DNA of 64,000 nucleotides from Nocardia blacklockiae. Lineage in GTDB: Bacteria > Actinomycetota > Actinomycetes > Mycobacteriales > Mycobacteriaceae. The position numbers and the translations under genes were made by a program. The notes beneath the pieces were generated by a model. The model ran no database searches. It saw nothing but the letters and a program-made list of their open reading frames with translations, and had not been told where the DNA came from. The stretch lies in NCBI RefSeq assembly GCF_015477355.1, contig NZ_JADLRJ010000007.1, forward strand, positions 310,001-374,000, written 5' to 3'. This document shows, in pieces, positions 55,064 through 63,676 of this stretch (position 1 is its first letter; each line of letters starts with the position of its first letter).

Positions 55064-58024
55064 GTGAAGTTCGATACGAATGTCGTCGCGCAGTCGGTGC
55101 AGCGGTTGGTGGCGACCGCGCAGAACGGGCTCGAGGTCATCCGGTTCGGCGGCCTGTCGCACGACGTGAAGTCCTCGCCGTACGAGGTGACCGAACGCAA
55201 GCGCATGTACCGCCTGCGCCACTACTTCCCGGACGACACCACCCCCGGCCGCCCCGTGGCGCTGCTGGTCCCGCCGCTCATGGTCAACGCCGACATCTAC
55301 GACGTGAACGCCGAGGGCGGCGCGGTCGGCATCCTGCAGCGCGCCGGAATCGATTGCTGGGTCATCGATTTCGGCTCGCCGGCCAGCGAGGAGGGCGGCT
55401 GGCAGCGCGACCTCGCCGACCACGTGCTGGCCCTGGACAGCGCCATCGACACGGTCAACGAGCTCACCGGCCACGGCGTGCACCTGATGGGCTACTCGCA
55501 GGGCGGCATGTTCGCCTACCAGACCGCCGCCTACCGCTACGGCAAGGGCGTGGAGAGCATCGTCACCTTCGGCAGCCCCGTCGACATCGTCGCCGGGCTG
55601 CCGTTCGGACTGCCGCACGGGCTGGTGTCCGAGGTGGCCGATTTCGTCGCCGACCACGTGCTCAACCGGCTGCCGATCACCGACTCGATGGTGCGCCTGG
55701 GCTTCCAGCTGCTGGACCCGGTGAAGACGGCCAAGGCCCGCATCGACTTCCTGCGTCAGCTGCACGACCGCGAGGCGCTGCTGCCCAAGGAGCGCCAGCG
55801 CCGGTTCCTCGAGCACGACGGCTGGGTCGGCTACTCCGGCCCGGCGGCCGCGGACCTGCTCAAGCAGTTCGTTGCGCACAATCGAATGATGCTGGGCGGC
55901 TTCGTGATTCGCGACCACCCGGTGTCGCTGGCGGAGCTGCGCTGCCCGATCCTCGCCTTCGTCGGCGAGGTCGACGACATCGGCCAGCCGGCGGCGGTGC
56001 GCGGCATCGTGCGGGCCGCGCCGAACGCCGACGTCTACGAGGCCTCGGTGGTGGCCGGGCATTTCGGCCTGGTGGCCGGGTCCACGGCGACCACCCAGAC
56101 CTGGCCGCTGGTGCGCGAGTGGGTGGGCTGGCTCAGCGGCCGCGGCGAACTGCCCGAGCAGATCGCCCCGATGTACGAGCGCGTCGCCGCCAACCGGCCG
56201 CGCTCGGCGGCGACCCGGGTCGTGCACACCGCCGCCACCCTCGCCGAGGCGGGCGCCGGACTGGGTGCGGCACTGGGCAATATCGCCGGCAGCACGCTGC
56301 GCGGCTCGATGGAACTGACCGGCGAGGCGGCGCGGGCGCTGCCCCGGCTGACCCGGCTGGGCATGATCCAGCCGCACACCCGGATCTCGCTGGGCCGGCT
56401 GCTCGCCGAGCAGGCGCGCCGGGCGCCGCTGCGCGACCTGTTCCTGTTCGACGACCGCGTGCACACCAACGCCGCGGTCAACGTGCGCATCGACAACGTG
56501 GTGCGCGGCCTGATCGCGACCGGCGTGCGCCCGGCCACCCGGGTCGGCGTGCTGATGGAGACCAGGCCGAGCGCGCTGGCCGCCGTGGCCGCGCTGTCGC
56601 GGCTGGGCGCGGTGGCGGTGCTGCTCGCGCCCGGCAGCGAACTGCGCCGCGCGGTCGAGCTGACCGGGACCAGGACGATTCTCGCCGACCCGGAGAACCT
56701 GCGCGCCGCGACCGACACGGGTGCGCGGGTGCTGGTGCTCGGCGGCGGCGACGCGCGGGAACTGGACGTGCCGCCGGGACGGGAGGTGACCGATCTCGAG
56801 CAGATCGATCCCTCGCGGGTGGTGCTGCCCGGCTGGTTCCGGCCGAATCCGGGGCTCGCGCGCGAACTGGCGTTCGTGCTGGTCACCGGCACCGGCGACA
56901 AGCTCGACATCAAATACATCACCAACCACCGGTGGGCGGTGTCGGCCTTCGGCACCGCCGGTTCCGCCGACCTGGACCGCGGCGACACGGTGTATTGCCT
57001 TGCGCCGCTGCACCATTCGTCGGGTCTGCTGGTGAGTCTGGGTGGCGCGGTGGCCGGCGGCAGCCGGATCGCGCTGGCCCGGTCGCTGGATCCCGCGCGC
57101 TTCGCCGAGGAGGTGCACCGCTACGGCGTCACCGTCGTCACCTACACCTGGACGATGCTGCGCGACATCCTCGACGCGGACACCTTCCCCAACGGCCACA
57201 CCCATCCGATCCGGTTGTTCATCGGGTCGGGCATGCCGGCGGGGCTGTGGCGGCGGACCACCGAGAGGTTCGCGCCCGCCCGGGTGCTGGAGTTCTACGC
57301 CTCCATCGAGGGCGATGTGGTGCTGGCCAACGTGTCGGGTGTGAAGGTCGGCAGCAAGGGCCGCCCGGTGCCCGGCGCGGCGCGGGTGGAACTGGTCTCC
57401 TACGATCCGGCCACCGACGAGATCGTCACCGACGCACAAGGTTTCGCGCGCCGCGCCGCCGATAACGAGGTGGGCCTGCTGATCGGCAAGGCCGCCGACA
57501 CGGTCGACATCTCGCGCGGCGGGCTGCGCGGGGTGTTCCAGCCCGGCGACGCGTGGGTCCCCACGGAGAACCTGTTCCGCCGCGACCGCGACGGCGACTT
57601 CTGGCTGATGGACCGCCGCGACACGGTGATCCTGACCGCTCGCGGGCCGGTGTTCAGCCAGCCGATCGTGGACGCGCTCAACGACATCGCCGCGGTCGAT
57701 CTGGAGGTGGCGTTCGCGCTGCGCGCCGCCGAACCCGGTGCGGCCGAACGGGTGCTGGCCGTGGCCGCCGTCAGTGTCCGCCGCGGCCACCACCTGAATC
57801 CGGCGGACGTCACCGAGGGCCTGCGCGCGCTGGACCCCGACCAGCGTCCCGACCTGGTCTACGTCGTCGACGAGATCCCCCGCAGCTCCACCTACCGCCC
57901 CTCCACCCGCGCCGTCCAAGCGGCCGTGCGCCTCGAGCCCGGCGAGCACACCTGGTGGCACAACCGCGCCACCGAAACCTACGAGGTGCTCACCCCCGAG
58001 GCCCTGGCGGCCTTGCTCGCCTGA
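55064..58024 (+). CDS. lipase/acyl-CoA-synthetase-like fusion (Rv1683-like)
   Basis: 986-aa two-domain protein resembling mycobacterial Rv1683. N-half: alpha/beta hydrolase of the PHA-synthase-like type with Ser145 (GYSQGG), Asp304/305 (VGEVDDIG) and His333 (VAGHFG). C-half (about 450-985): ANL acyl-CoA-synthetase fold. The adenylation motifs are degenerate: the P-loop reads VLVTGTGDKLDIKYI, the YGxTE motif FYASIEGD, and the C-terminal catalytic-lysine motif PRTxxGK reads PRSSTYRPSTR with no Lys. The lipase half therefore looks active, the ligase half doubtful. Role by homology: storage-lipid turnover. GTG at 55064 with GGGAG five bases upstream decides the start. Confidence 0.85.
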   Translation: MKFDTNVVAQSVQRLVATAQNGLEVIRFGGLSHDVKSSPYEVTERKRMYRLRHYFPDDTTPGRPVALLVPPLMVNADIYDVNAEGGAVGILQRAGIDCWVIDFGSPASEEGGWQRDLADHVLALDSAIDTVNELTGHGVHLMGYSQGGMFAYQTAAYRYGKGVESIVTFGSPVDIVAGLPFGLPHGLVSEVADFVADHVLNRLPITDSMVRLGFQLLDPVKTAKARIDFLRQLHDREALLPKERQRRFLEHDGWVGYSGPAAADLLKQFVAHNRMMLGGFVIRDHPVSLAELRCPILAFVGEVDDIGQPAAVRGIVRAAPNADVYEASVVAGHFGLVAGSTATTQTWPLVREWVGWLSGRGELPEQIAPMYERVAANRPRSAATRVVHTAATLAEAGAGLGAALGNIAGSTLRGSMELTGEAARALPRLTRLGMIQPHTRISLGRLLAEQARRAPLRDLFLFDDRVHTNAAVNVRIDNVVRGLIATGVRPATRVGVLMETRPSALAAVAALSRLGAVAVLLAPGSELRRAVELTGTRTILADPENLRAATDTGARVLVLGGGDARELDVPPGREVTDLEQIDPSRVVLPGWFRPNPGLARELAFVLVTGTGDKLDIKYITNHRWAVSAFGTAGSADLDRGDTVYCLAPLHHSSGLLVSLGGAVAGGSRIALARSLDPARFAEEVHRYGVTVVTYTWTMLRDILDADTFPNGHTHPIRLFIGSGMPAGLWRRTTERFAPARVLEFYASIEGDVVLANVSGVKVGSKGRPVPGAARVELVSYDPATDEIVTDAQGFARRAADNEVGLLIGKAADTVDISRGGLRGVFQPGDAWVPTENLFRRDRDGDFWLMDRRDTVILTARGPVFSQPIVDALNDIAAVDLEVAFALRAAEPGAAERVLAVAAVSVRRGHHLNPADVTEGLRALDPDQRPDLVYVVDEIPRSSTYRPSTRAVQAAVRLEPGEHTWWHNRATETYEVLTPEALAALLA

Positions 58025-58048
58025 GCCTCCGGCCCGGCGGGGCGGGAC

Positions 58049-59185
58049 TCAGACCCGGAAGGCGGTGACTGCTTCGATGACCCTGGTGATCTGGGCGTCG
58101 GTGAGGTCGGGCCAGAGGGGGAGGCGCAGGAGGGTGCTCGAGAATTCGGCGGTGCGGGTGCAGGGATGGGGGGTGCGGCCGAGTTTGAGGCCGGCGGGAC
58201 TGGAGTCCAAGGGGACGTAGTGGAACGGGGCCGAGATGCCCTGGGCGCGTAGGTGATCGATCAGGTCGTCGCGGCGGCGTTCGGTGGGGGTGCGCAGGTA
58301 GTACAGGTGCGCGGTGTGCTCGCGGTCGGCGGGCACCTCCATCAGGCGCACGTCGTTGCGCCGCGCCCAGTCCGGCAGGGCGGCGGCGTAGGCGTTCCAC
58401 ACCCGGAACCGGCCCGCCTGGATCCGGTCGAACTCCGCCAGCTGCGCGTCCAGCACGGCCGCGTTCAGCTCGCTGGGCAGGTAGCTGGAACCGATGTCCT
58501 GCCAGGAGTACTTGTCGACCGCGCCGCGCAGGAACCGGGCCCGGTCGGTGCCCTTCTCCCGGATGATCTCCGCGCGGCCCATCAGGATCTCGTCGGTGAG
58601 CAGCAGCGCGCCGCCCTCGCCGCAGTGCACGTTCTTGGTGTCGTGGAAGCTCTGCGCGCCCGCGGTGCCGATCGTGCCCAGTTGCCGTCCGCGCCAGCTG
58701 CCGCCGAGCCCGTGCGCGTTGTCCTCGATCAGCGCCAGCCCGTGCGCGTCGGCGAGCGCCAGCAGCCGGTCCAGTTCCGCGGCCACCCCGCCGTAGTGGA
58801 TCACCACGATCGCCTTGGTGCGCTCGGTGATCGCCGCGGCCACCGATTCGGCGTCGAGGTTGCCGTGGTCGTCGATGTCGGCGAAGACGCAGGTCGCCCC
58901 GCGCAGCGCCATGGCCGTCGCGGTCGAGGTGAAGGCGAAGCTGGGGACGATCACCTCGTCGTCGGGGCCCAGTTCCAGCAGCAGCCCGGCCATCTCCAGC
59001 GCGTGCGTGCAGGAGGTGGTGAGCAGCGCGTGCTGCGCGCCGGTGATCTCGCGCAGCTTCGCGGTGGCCGCCGCGGTGAAGGGGCCGTCGCCGTGGCTCT
59101 GGTCCGACGACAGCACGGCCTCGAGGTTGGCCAGTTCCCGCGCGGCGCGGTAGGGCCGGCTGAAGATGACGCGGTCAGTGCTCAC
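58049..59185 (-). CDS. sugar aminotransferase, DegT/DnrJ/EryC1 family (WecE-like)
   Basis: 378-aa PLP enzyme resembling dTDP-4-amino-4,6-dideoxygalactose transaminase. PLP Lys184 in SFHDTKNVHCGEGGAL, the Asp/His pair EDNAHGLGGSW (154-164), and the acceptor-loop Asp-Gln segment near the C-terminus. Likely forms a 4-amino sugar nucleotide for envelope glycan. GTG start overlapping the GT2 gene upstream by 11 bases, hence co-expressed with it. A mycobacterial counterpart is known (Rv3402c-type). Confidence 0.87.
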   Translation of the reverse strand: MSTDRVIFSRPYRAARELANLEAVLSSDQSHGDGPFTAAATAKLREITGAQHALLTTSCTHALEMAGLLLELGPDDEVIVPSFAFTSTATAMALRGATCVFADIDDHGNLDAESVAAAITERTKAIVVIHYGGVAAELDRLLALADAHGLALIEDNAHGLGGSWRGRQLGTIGTAGAQSFHDTKNVHCGEGGALLLTDEILMGRAEIIREKGTDRARFLRGAVDKYSWQDIGSSYLPSELNAAVLDAQLAEFDRIQAGRFRVWNAYAAALPDWARRNDVRLMEVPADREHTAHLYYLRTPTERRRDDLIDHLRAQGISAPFHYVPLDSSPAGLKLGRTPHPCTRTAEFSSTLLRLPLWPDLTDAQITRVIEAVTAFRV

Positions 59186-60266
59186 CCGGGACGTTCCCCC
59201 CGTTCGCTGCGGTCGTGGACAGGGCCGGCGCCCGATGTTCCTCGGGACGCGGTGTGGGCGAATCTACCGTCAGGTAAAGGGGTTTGCCCACCAGCACGTG
59301 CAGGGCCACGCCCAGGTATTCGGCGATGAGGCCGAGCGAGAACAGGATCGCCCCGGAGACCAGCAGCAGCACGACGATCGTCGACGCCCAGCCCTCGGGG
59401 TCGTCGCCGTGGCCGAAGATCGCCTGCGACACGATGATCGCCGCGAACACCAGCCCCGCCAGCGCCAGCGTGACCCCCAGCATGCTCACCAGCCGCAGGC
59501 CGCGAGTTCCGCTGCACAGCACCATCTTCCAGAACAGCGAGAACAGCCGCCGGTAGTTGTAGCCGGATTCCTCCCGGCCCTCCGAGCGCAGCACCACCGG
59601 CGCCTGCGCGGCGTTGTCGACCACCCAGGTCAGCGCCACGTCCAGATACACGCCGTTGGAGGCGACCTCGGCCAGCTGCCGCCCGATGTCGCCGCGGATC
59701 AGCCGGTAGCTCTCGAACCGGGTCGAATCGGGAAAAGCGAACACGGTGGCCAGCACCAGTTTCGCGCCGCGCGAGGTGAGGTTGCGCAGGAAACCGTGCG
59801 GGCGGGTGTTGGTGGGCTTGGAGTAGACCAGGTCGGCCCGCTGCGCCAGCGCGGTGTCGAGGAACGAGCCGATGAAACCCGGATCGTGCTGGCCGTCCTC
59901 GTCCATGGTGACGATCCACTCGCCGCGCGCGGCCGCCATCCCGGCGATGGTGGCGGCGTCCTGCCCGAAGTTGCGGCTCAGCCACACCACCCGGACCTGC
60001 TCGTACTCGTCGTCCAGCTGCCGCAGCACCACGTCGGAGCGGTCCGGCCCGTGGTCGTGCACCAGCACGATCTCGGCGACGCGGAAGGTGGCGCCGGCGG
60101 GGGTGGTGGTGATCCGCGACAGCTCGTGCAGCTCGGCGACGAGCCCGGCGATGGTCTGTTCGCCCCGGTACACGGGCACGACCACCGAGACCGCGGCCAC
60201 CCGGCCGTGGTGGCCGTCGGCCCGCGCCGGATCGGTGGCGGCGGAGCGGGCGGAGGGAATCGGCAT
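59175..60266 (-). CDS. family 2 glycosyltransferase, polyprenyl-phosphate type
   Basis: 363-aa GT2 of the DPM1/GtrB-like class, transferring a sugar from a nucleotide to polyprenyl phosphate. GT-A domain (about 24-250) with VSVVVPVYRGEQTI, the DxD-containing TMDEDGQHD (about 121-129) and the acceptor-site SRNFGQDAA; two C-terminal membrane helices (about 271-292 and 305-328). Upstream of the aminotransferase, so the donor may be an amino sugar. No clear SD before the ATG at 60266; a GTG near residue 23 is an alternative start. Confidence 0.88.
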   Translation of the reverse strand: MPIPSARSAATDPARADGHHGRVAAVSVVVPVYRGEQTIAGLVAELHELSRITTTPAGATFRVAEIVLVHDHGPDRSDVVLRQLDDEYEQVRVVWLSRNFGQDAATIAGMAAARGEWIVTMDEDGQHDPGFIGSFLDTALAQRADLVYSKPTNTRPHGFLRNLTSRGAKLVLATVFAFPDSTRFESYRLIRGDIGRQLAEVASNGVYLDVALTWVVDNAAQAPVVLRSEGREESGYNYRRLFSLFWKMVLCSGTRGLRLVSMLGVTLALAGLVFAAIIVSQAIFGHGDDPEGWASTIVVLLLVSGAILFSLGLIAEYLGVALHVLVGKPLYLTVDSPTPRPEEHRAPALSTTAANGGNVPGEH

Positions 60267-60510
60267 CAGCTGGTTCGACTTTCGGGGACGACGGTGCGCG
60301 CCGGAACTCCTCGTTGCAGTGCAGAGCCCGAATCGCGGTGAACTCTAACACGCAGCGTGCCGCGCCCTCCGGCGTGGCGAGCCCGTCCGGGCGCGGGTAG
60401 CGGCCGGCGGGTGTACGGCGGTGGCGGCTCGCGGGTGCGGGGCGCTACGGGTGCAGGGCGGGTTACGGGTACATGCCAACCGTGACGCGGACCTGTAGGG
60501 TCTGGAACTC

Positions 60511-62808
60511 GTGGTGCAAAGTGCAGTGTCGACGGCGCTCGCCGAACCCCCTGCGGTGACAGAACCTTCCGGGCCGGCGGATCCCGCGCCGAAGGGCGGA
60601 GCCCGCAGAGACGTCTACCGCTGGGGAATCGTCACCGTGGTCGGCGTGATCCTCGGCTACGGCGCGGTGCTGCTCGCGAACGCGCGCCACTTCTTCACCG
60701 ACGACACCGAATCCCAGTACACCCCGCTGTGGGTGATGCTCGGCCGCCACCTGCGCGAGGGCAACCTCCCGGTGCTGATCCCCGAGCAGTGGATGACCGG
60801 CAACTACACGATGGAGGAGGCGGGGCTGTTCAACCCGCCGCAGCTGCTGATCGATCTGATCGCGCCCTCGGTCGACAACCTCGCCGTCTACGCCACGGTG
60901 GTGAAGCTGATCTTCGCGATCATCGCGGCGCTCGGCGTGTACCGGGTGTGCCTGGCCTACGGCGGCCGGGTGCAGTGGGCCGCGGTGGCCGGTGTGGCCT
61001 TCCCGTTCACCGGGTGGTTCCTGTTCTTCGACCAGGCCAGCTGGATGACCTCGCTGACCGGCACGGCGTGGATGGTGCACGCGTGGGCGTCGTCGGTGCG
61101 CTACGCGCGCGGCAAGGGCGGGCCGATTCCCGTCTTCGTCTTCCTGTATCTGGCCATTTCGGTCGAATACGTCTTTCCCGCGGTGGAATCCGCGCTGATG
61201 CTGGTGGCCGTCGCGGTGGGGGAGCTGGTCTTCCAGCGCAAGTGGCAGCCGGTCGCGCGGCTGACGGCGGTGGCGCTGTGCGCGGGCCTGGCCGGTCTGC
61301 TGACCTATCTGCCGAGCATGCTGTCGGCGAAGGTGAGCTGGCGCGGCACCTCGCAGATCAATAACGACCAGTTCCTCACGGTGCCCTGGTCGGAGTCGCT
61401 CAACGCCAGCCTGCCCTCCGCGGTGCCCGCGCTGAATTCGTGGTGGGGCTACATCCAGCCGCTGCCGATGACCTATATCGCGTGGTTCCTGATTCCGGCA
61501 CTGGCGTTCATCGACTGGGGCCGGGCGCGGGCGGCCTGGCGCGAACTCACCGCGGTGGCGCTGTTCGCGATCATGTTCCTGATGTGGGCGGCCGGGCCGG
61601 GGACGGTGGGCCCGCTGCGCTGGCCCGCCCGGGTGCTGCCGATGTTGGCGCTGGGACTGCTGGTGCTGGTGTGTGTGCTGCTGGGCCGCTTCGGCACCAC
61701 CGCGAACCGGCGCGATCGCGGCATCGCGGCCGCGGTGCTGATCGGCCTGCTGTGGGTGCGCACCTTCTCGGCGCATCCGCACGCGGTGCTGTGGCACGTG
61801 CTGTCCGCGGTGGTGGTCGCCGCGCTCGGCGCGGCCGTGGTGTGGCTGGCGCGCACCCGGGGCGCGGGGGCGGCGGCCCTGCTGACCGTCGCGGCCATGC
61901 TCCCGATCGCCTACGGCCAAGTGACCGCGGCGCAACCGAATCCGATGAGCTGGAACCTGCCCACCAACCGCTCCGAGGCGAAGGCGGTGTTCCCGAAGTT
62001 CGACGGGATCACCCTGCAACTCGGCGACCGCGGGCTGCTGCAACCGGGCGACCGGACGCTGGAGGGCGCCTACGGCTCGCTGGCCTTCGGCAACTACGCC
62101 AAGGACGTGGAGCAGCACTACGTCAACGGCTACACGCCCAACGGGCACTACTGGTTCGGCGAGATGCTGTGCATGCGCTGGGATTCCAGCGTCTGCCCGG
62201 ACGCCTACCGGCGCCTGTTCACCCCGGAGCCGACCACCGGCCGCACCGTCGCCGACCTGATGAAGCTGGACCGAATCGTCTTGCAGAAGGCCATGTTCCC
62301 CGACGCCGGTGCCCAGCCCGCGCCGGAAGGCTGGCAGTGGGTCGAGGTGCCCGGCCACGAGAAGTACATCTCGGTGCTGGAGCGGGTCGGCGGCCCGGTC
62401 TCGACGGTGAACGGCCGGGTCGCCGACGCCCACGACGTCACCGCCACCTCGCTGTCGGAATCGGAGACCTCCAGCAAGGTGCGGGTGTCCTCGGCCGAGG
62501 GCGGGCGCGTGGTGTTCGCGCGGCTGGGCTGGCCCGGCTACCGAGTGAGCTTGAACGGGCAGCCGGTGGCGTTCACCACCGTCGCGAAGTCCTTTGTCGC
62601 CGTGAACATTCCGGCCGGGACCGAGAACGCCACCCTGGAGGTGACCTGGCGGCCGCCGGGCTGGAAGATCGGCATCGGCACCGCGGTGCTGGGGCTGGCC
62701 GGTCTGGGCGTACTGCAGTGGTTGTACGTGCGCTCGCGGCGGCGGGACGACTCCGCTTCCGGCGAGTCCGCGGCCGCTCGACCCGAGTCGGCGGAATCAC
62801 CGGCGTGA
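60511..62808 (+). CDS. YfhO-like polytopic membrane protein
   Basis: 765-aa integral membrane protein. About 12 helices between 38 and 455 (first WGIVTVVGVILGYGAVLL), a 250-residue extracytoplasmic domain (about 475-725) and a final helix near 725-745. The loop after helix 1 holds FFTDDTESQY, with acidic residues like the catalytic loop of GT-C enzymes. Probable role: transferring a lipid-linked sugar to an envelope polymer. GTG at 60511 follows TAGGGT (60496-60501) by nine bases, so it may be leaderless. Its stop overlaps the GtrA gene by four bases; divergent from the GT2 gene. Confidence 0.78.
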   Translation: MVQSAVSTALAEPPAVTEPSGPADPAPKGGARRDVYRWGIVTVVGVILGYGAVLLANARHFFTDDTESQYTPLWVMLGRHLREGNLPVLIPEQWMTGNYTMEEAGLFNPPQLLIDLIAPSVDNLAVYATVVKLIFAIIAALGVYRVCLAYGGRVQWAAVAGVAFPFTGWFLFFDQASWMTSLTGTAWMVHAWASSVRYARGKGGPIPVFVFLYLAISVEYVFPAVESALMLVAVAVGELVFQRKWQPVARLTAVALCAGLAGLLTYLPSMLSAKVSWRGTSQINNDQFLTVPWSESLNASLPSAVPALNSWWGYIQPLPMTYIAWFLIPALAFIDWGRARAAWRELTAVALFAIMFLMWAAGPGTVGPLRWPARVLPMLALGLLVLVCVLLGRFGTTANRRDRGIAAAVLIGLLWVRTFSAHPHAVLWHVLSAVVVAALGAAVVWLARTRGAGAAALLTVAAMLPIAYGQVTAAQPNPMSWNLPTNRSEAKAVFPKFDGITLQLGDRGLLQPGDRTLEGAYGSLAFGNYAKDVEQHYVNGYTPNGHYWFGEMLCMRWDSSVCPDAYRRLFTPEPTTGRTVADLMKLDRIVLQKAMFPDAGAQPAPEGWQWVEVPGHEKYISVLERVGGPVSTVNGRVADAHDVTATSLSESETSSKVRVSSAEGGRVVFARLGWPGYRVSLNGQPVAFTTVAKSFVAVNIPAGTENATLEVTWRPPGWKIGIGTAVLGLAGLGVLQWLYVRSRRRDDSASGESAAARPESAESPA

Positions 62809-63437
62809 GCGCGTCCGGTCCGGACGAACATCGGCAGGTTTCTCCGGTGCTGCCGGAGACGGGTCCGGACGAACATAGGCAGCTCTTTCCGGTGTTGCCG
62901 GAGGCGGGTCCGGAAGTGCCCGGAAACGCTGCCGATTCCGTTGGCGGACAACATGTTTCCTCCGCCGGGAACGAGCCCGCGCCGGGCCTGCTGCTGCGGC
63001 TGATCCGGCGGCAGGAGATCGCGTTCGCCCTCGTGGGCGCCGGGAACACCGTGCTGGGCATGGTCATGACCGTGCTGTGGCTGAAGGTGCTGCCCGACAG
63101 CTGGCCGCCGGCGTCGGCGGTGGTGCTGGCGTACTGCGTGAGCATCGTGTTCGCCTTCGTCGCGCATCGGACGCTGGTGTTCCGGGTGCGCGGGCAGGTG
63201 CTGCGCGACTTCGCGCGCTTCGTGCTGGTGAACTCCGGCGGGCTGCTGCTCAACGCGCTCGGCGTGCAGTTGGCCGTGGGCGTCGCGCACCTGCCGGAGA
63301 CGCCCGCGACCGTGGTGGTGATGGGGCTGGTCGCGGTGGCGACCTTCTTCGGCCACCGCTACTTCTCGTTCCGGCGCGCGCCGCGGCAGCACGCCGTCCC
63401 GCAAGCACCTGCCGCGCCCGATGCGGCGGCCCGGTAG
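62805..63437 (+). CDS. GtrA-family membrane protein
   Basis: 210-aa protein with a long N-terminal soluble tail (1-65) and a four-helix GtrA domain (about 70-195), proposed to flip polyprenyl-phosphate-linked sugars. The tail carries a tandem 15-residue repeat beginning GPDEHRQ. GTG overlaps the YfhO-like gene (GTGA). With the GT2 and YfhO-like genes it recalls the three-part Gtr glycosylation modules, and the mycobacterial Rv3631/Rv3632 arabinogalactan galactosamine system. Confidence 0.85.
   Translation: MSASGPDEHRQVSPVLPETGPDEHRQLFPVLPEAGPEVPGNAADSVGGQHVSSAGNEPAPGLLLRLIRRQEIAFALVGAGNTVLGMVMTVLWLKVLPDSWPPASAVVLAYCVSIVFAFVAHRTLVFRVRGQVLRDFARFVLVNSGGLLLNALGVQLAVGVAHLPETPATVVVMGLVAVATFFGHRYFSFRRAPRQHAVPQAPAAPDAAAR
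62817..62923 (+). repeat. tandem 45-bp coding repeat
   Basis: Two copies (62817-62861 and 62862-62906) beginning GGTCCGGACGAACAT, differing at about six positions, then a third partial copy starting GGTCCGGAAG at 62907. In frame: 15-aa units in the disordered N-terminus of the GtrA protein. Confidence 0.8.
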
Positions 63438-63447
63438 GTTGTCGGTC

Positions 63448-63669
63448 ATGGCGGAGGAAACCTTGGACCCCACCCTGCTCGGACTGCTCGCCTGCCCGCA
63501 GGACAAAGGGCCGCTGTCGCTGGTCCACGACCGCGACGGCAACACCGTGCTCTACAACCCGCGCCTGCGCCGCGCCTACGCCGTCGACGACGGGATCCCG
63601 GTCCTGCTCGTCGACGAGGCCCGCGACGTGAGCGACGAGGAGCACGAGGCGTTTTCGGCCCAGAGCTGA
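63448..63669 (+). CDS. Trm112-like small protein
   Basis: 73-aa protein of the Trm112/UPF0434 family (LLGLLACPQDKGPLSLV...RRAYAVDDGIPVLLVDEARDV). Eukaryotic and archaeal relatives activate methyltransferases; the bacterial role is unknown. Only one Cys of the zinc knuckle is retained, so it is a non-zinc variant. The ATG at 63448 is used; the frame opens earlier but overlaps gtrA. Ten bases after the GtrA stop. Confidence 0.85.
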   Translation: MAEETLDPTLLGLLACPQDKGPLSLVHDRDGNTVLYNPRLRRAYAVDDGIPVLLVDEARDVSDEEHEAFSAQS

Positions 63670-63676
63670 GGCGCGG

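Noticed and set aside
55034-57961. 975-aa minus-strand frame opposite the lipase/ACS gene
   Set aside because: Antisense shadow with no recognisable domain.
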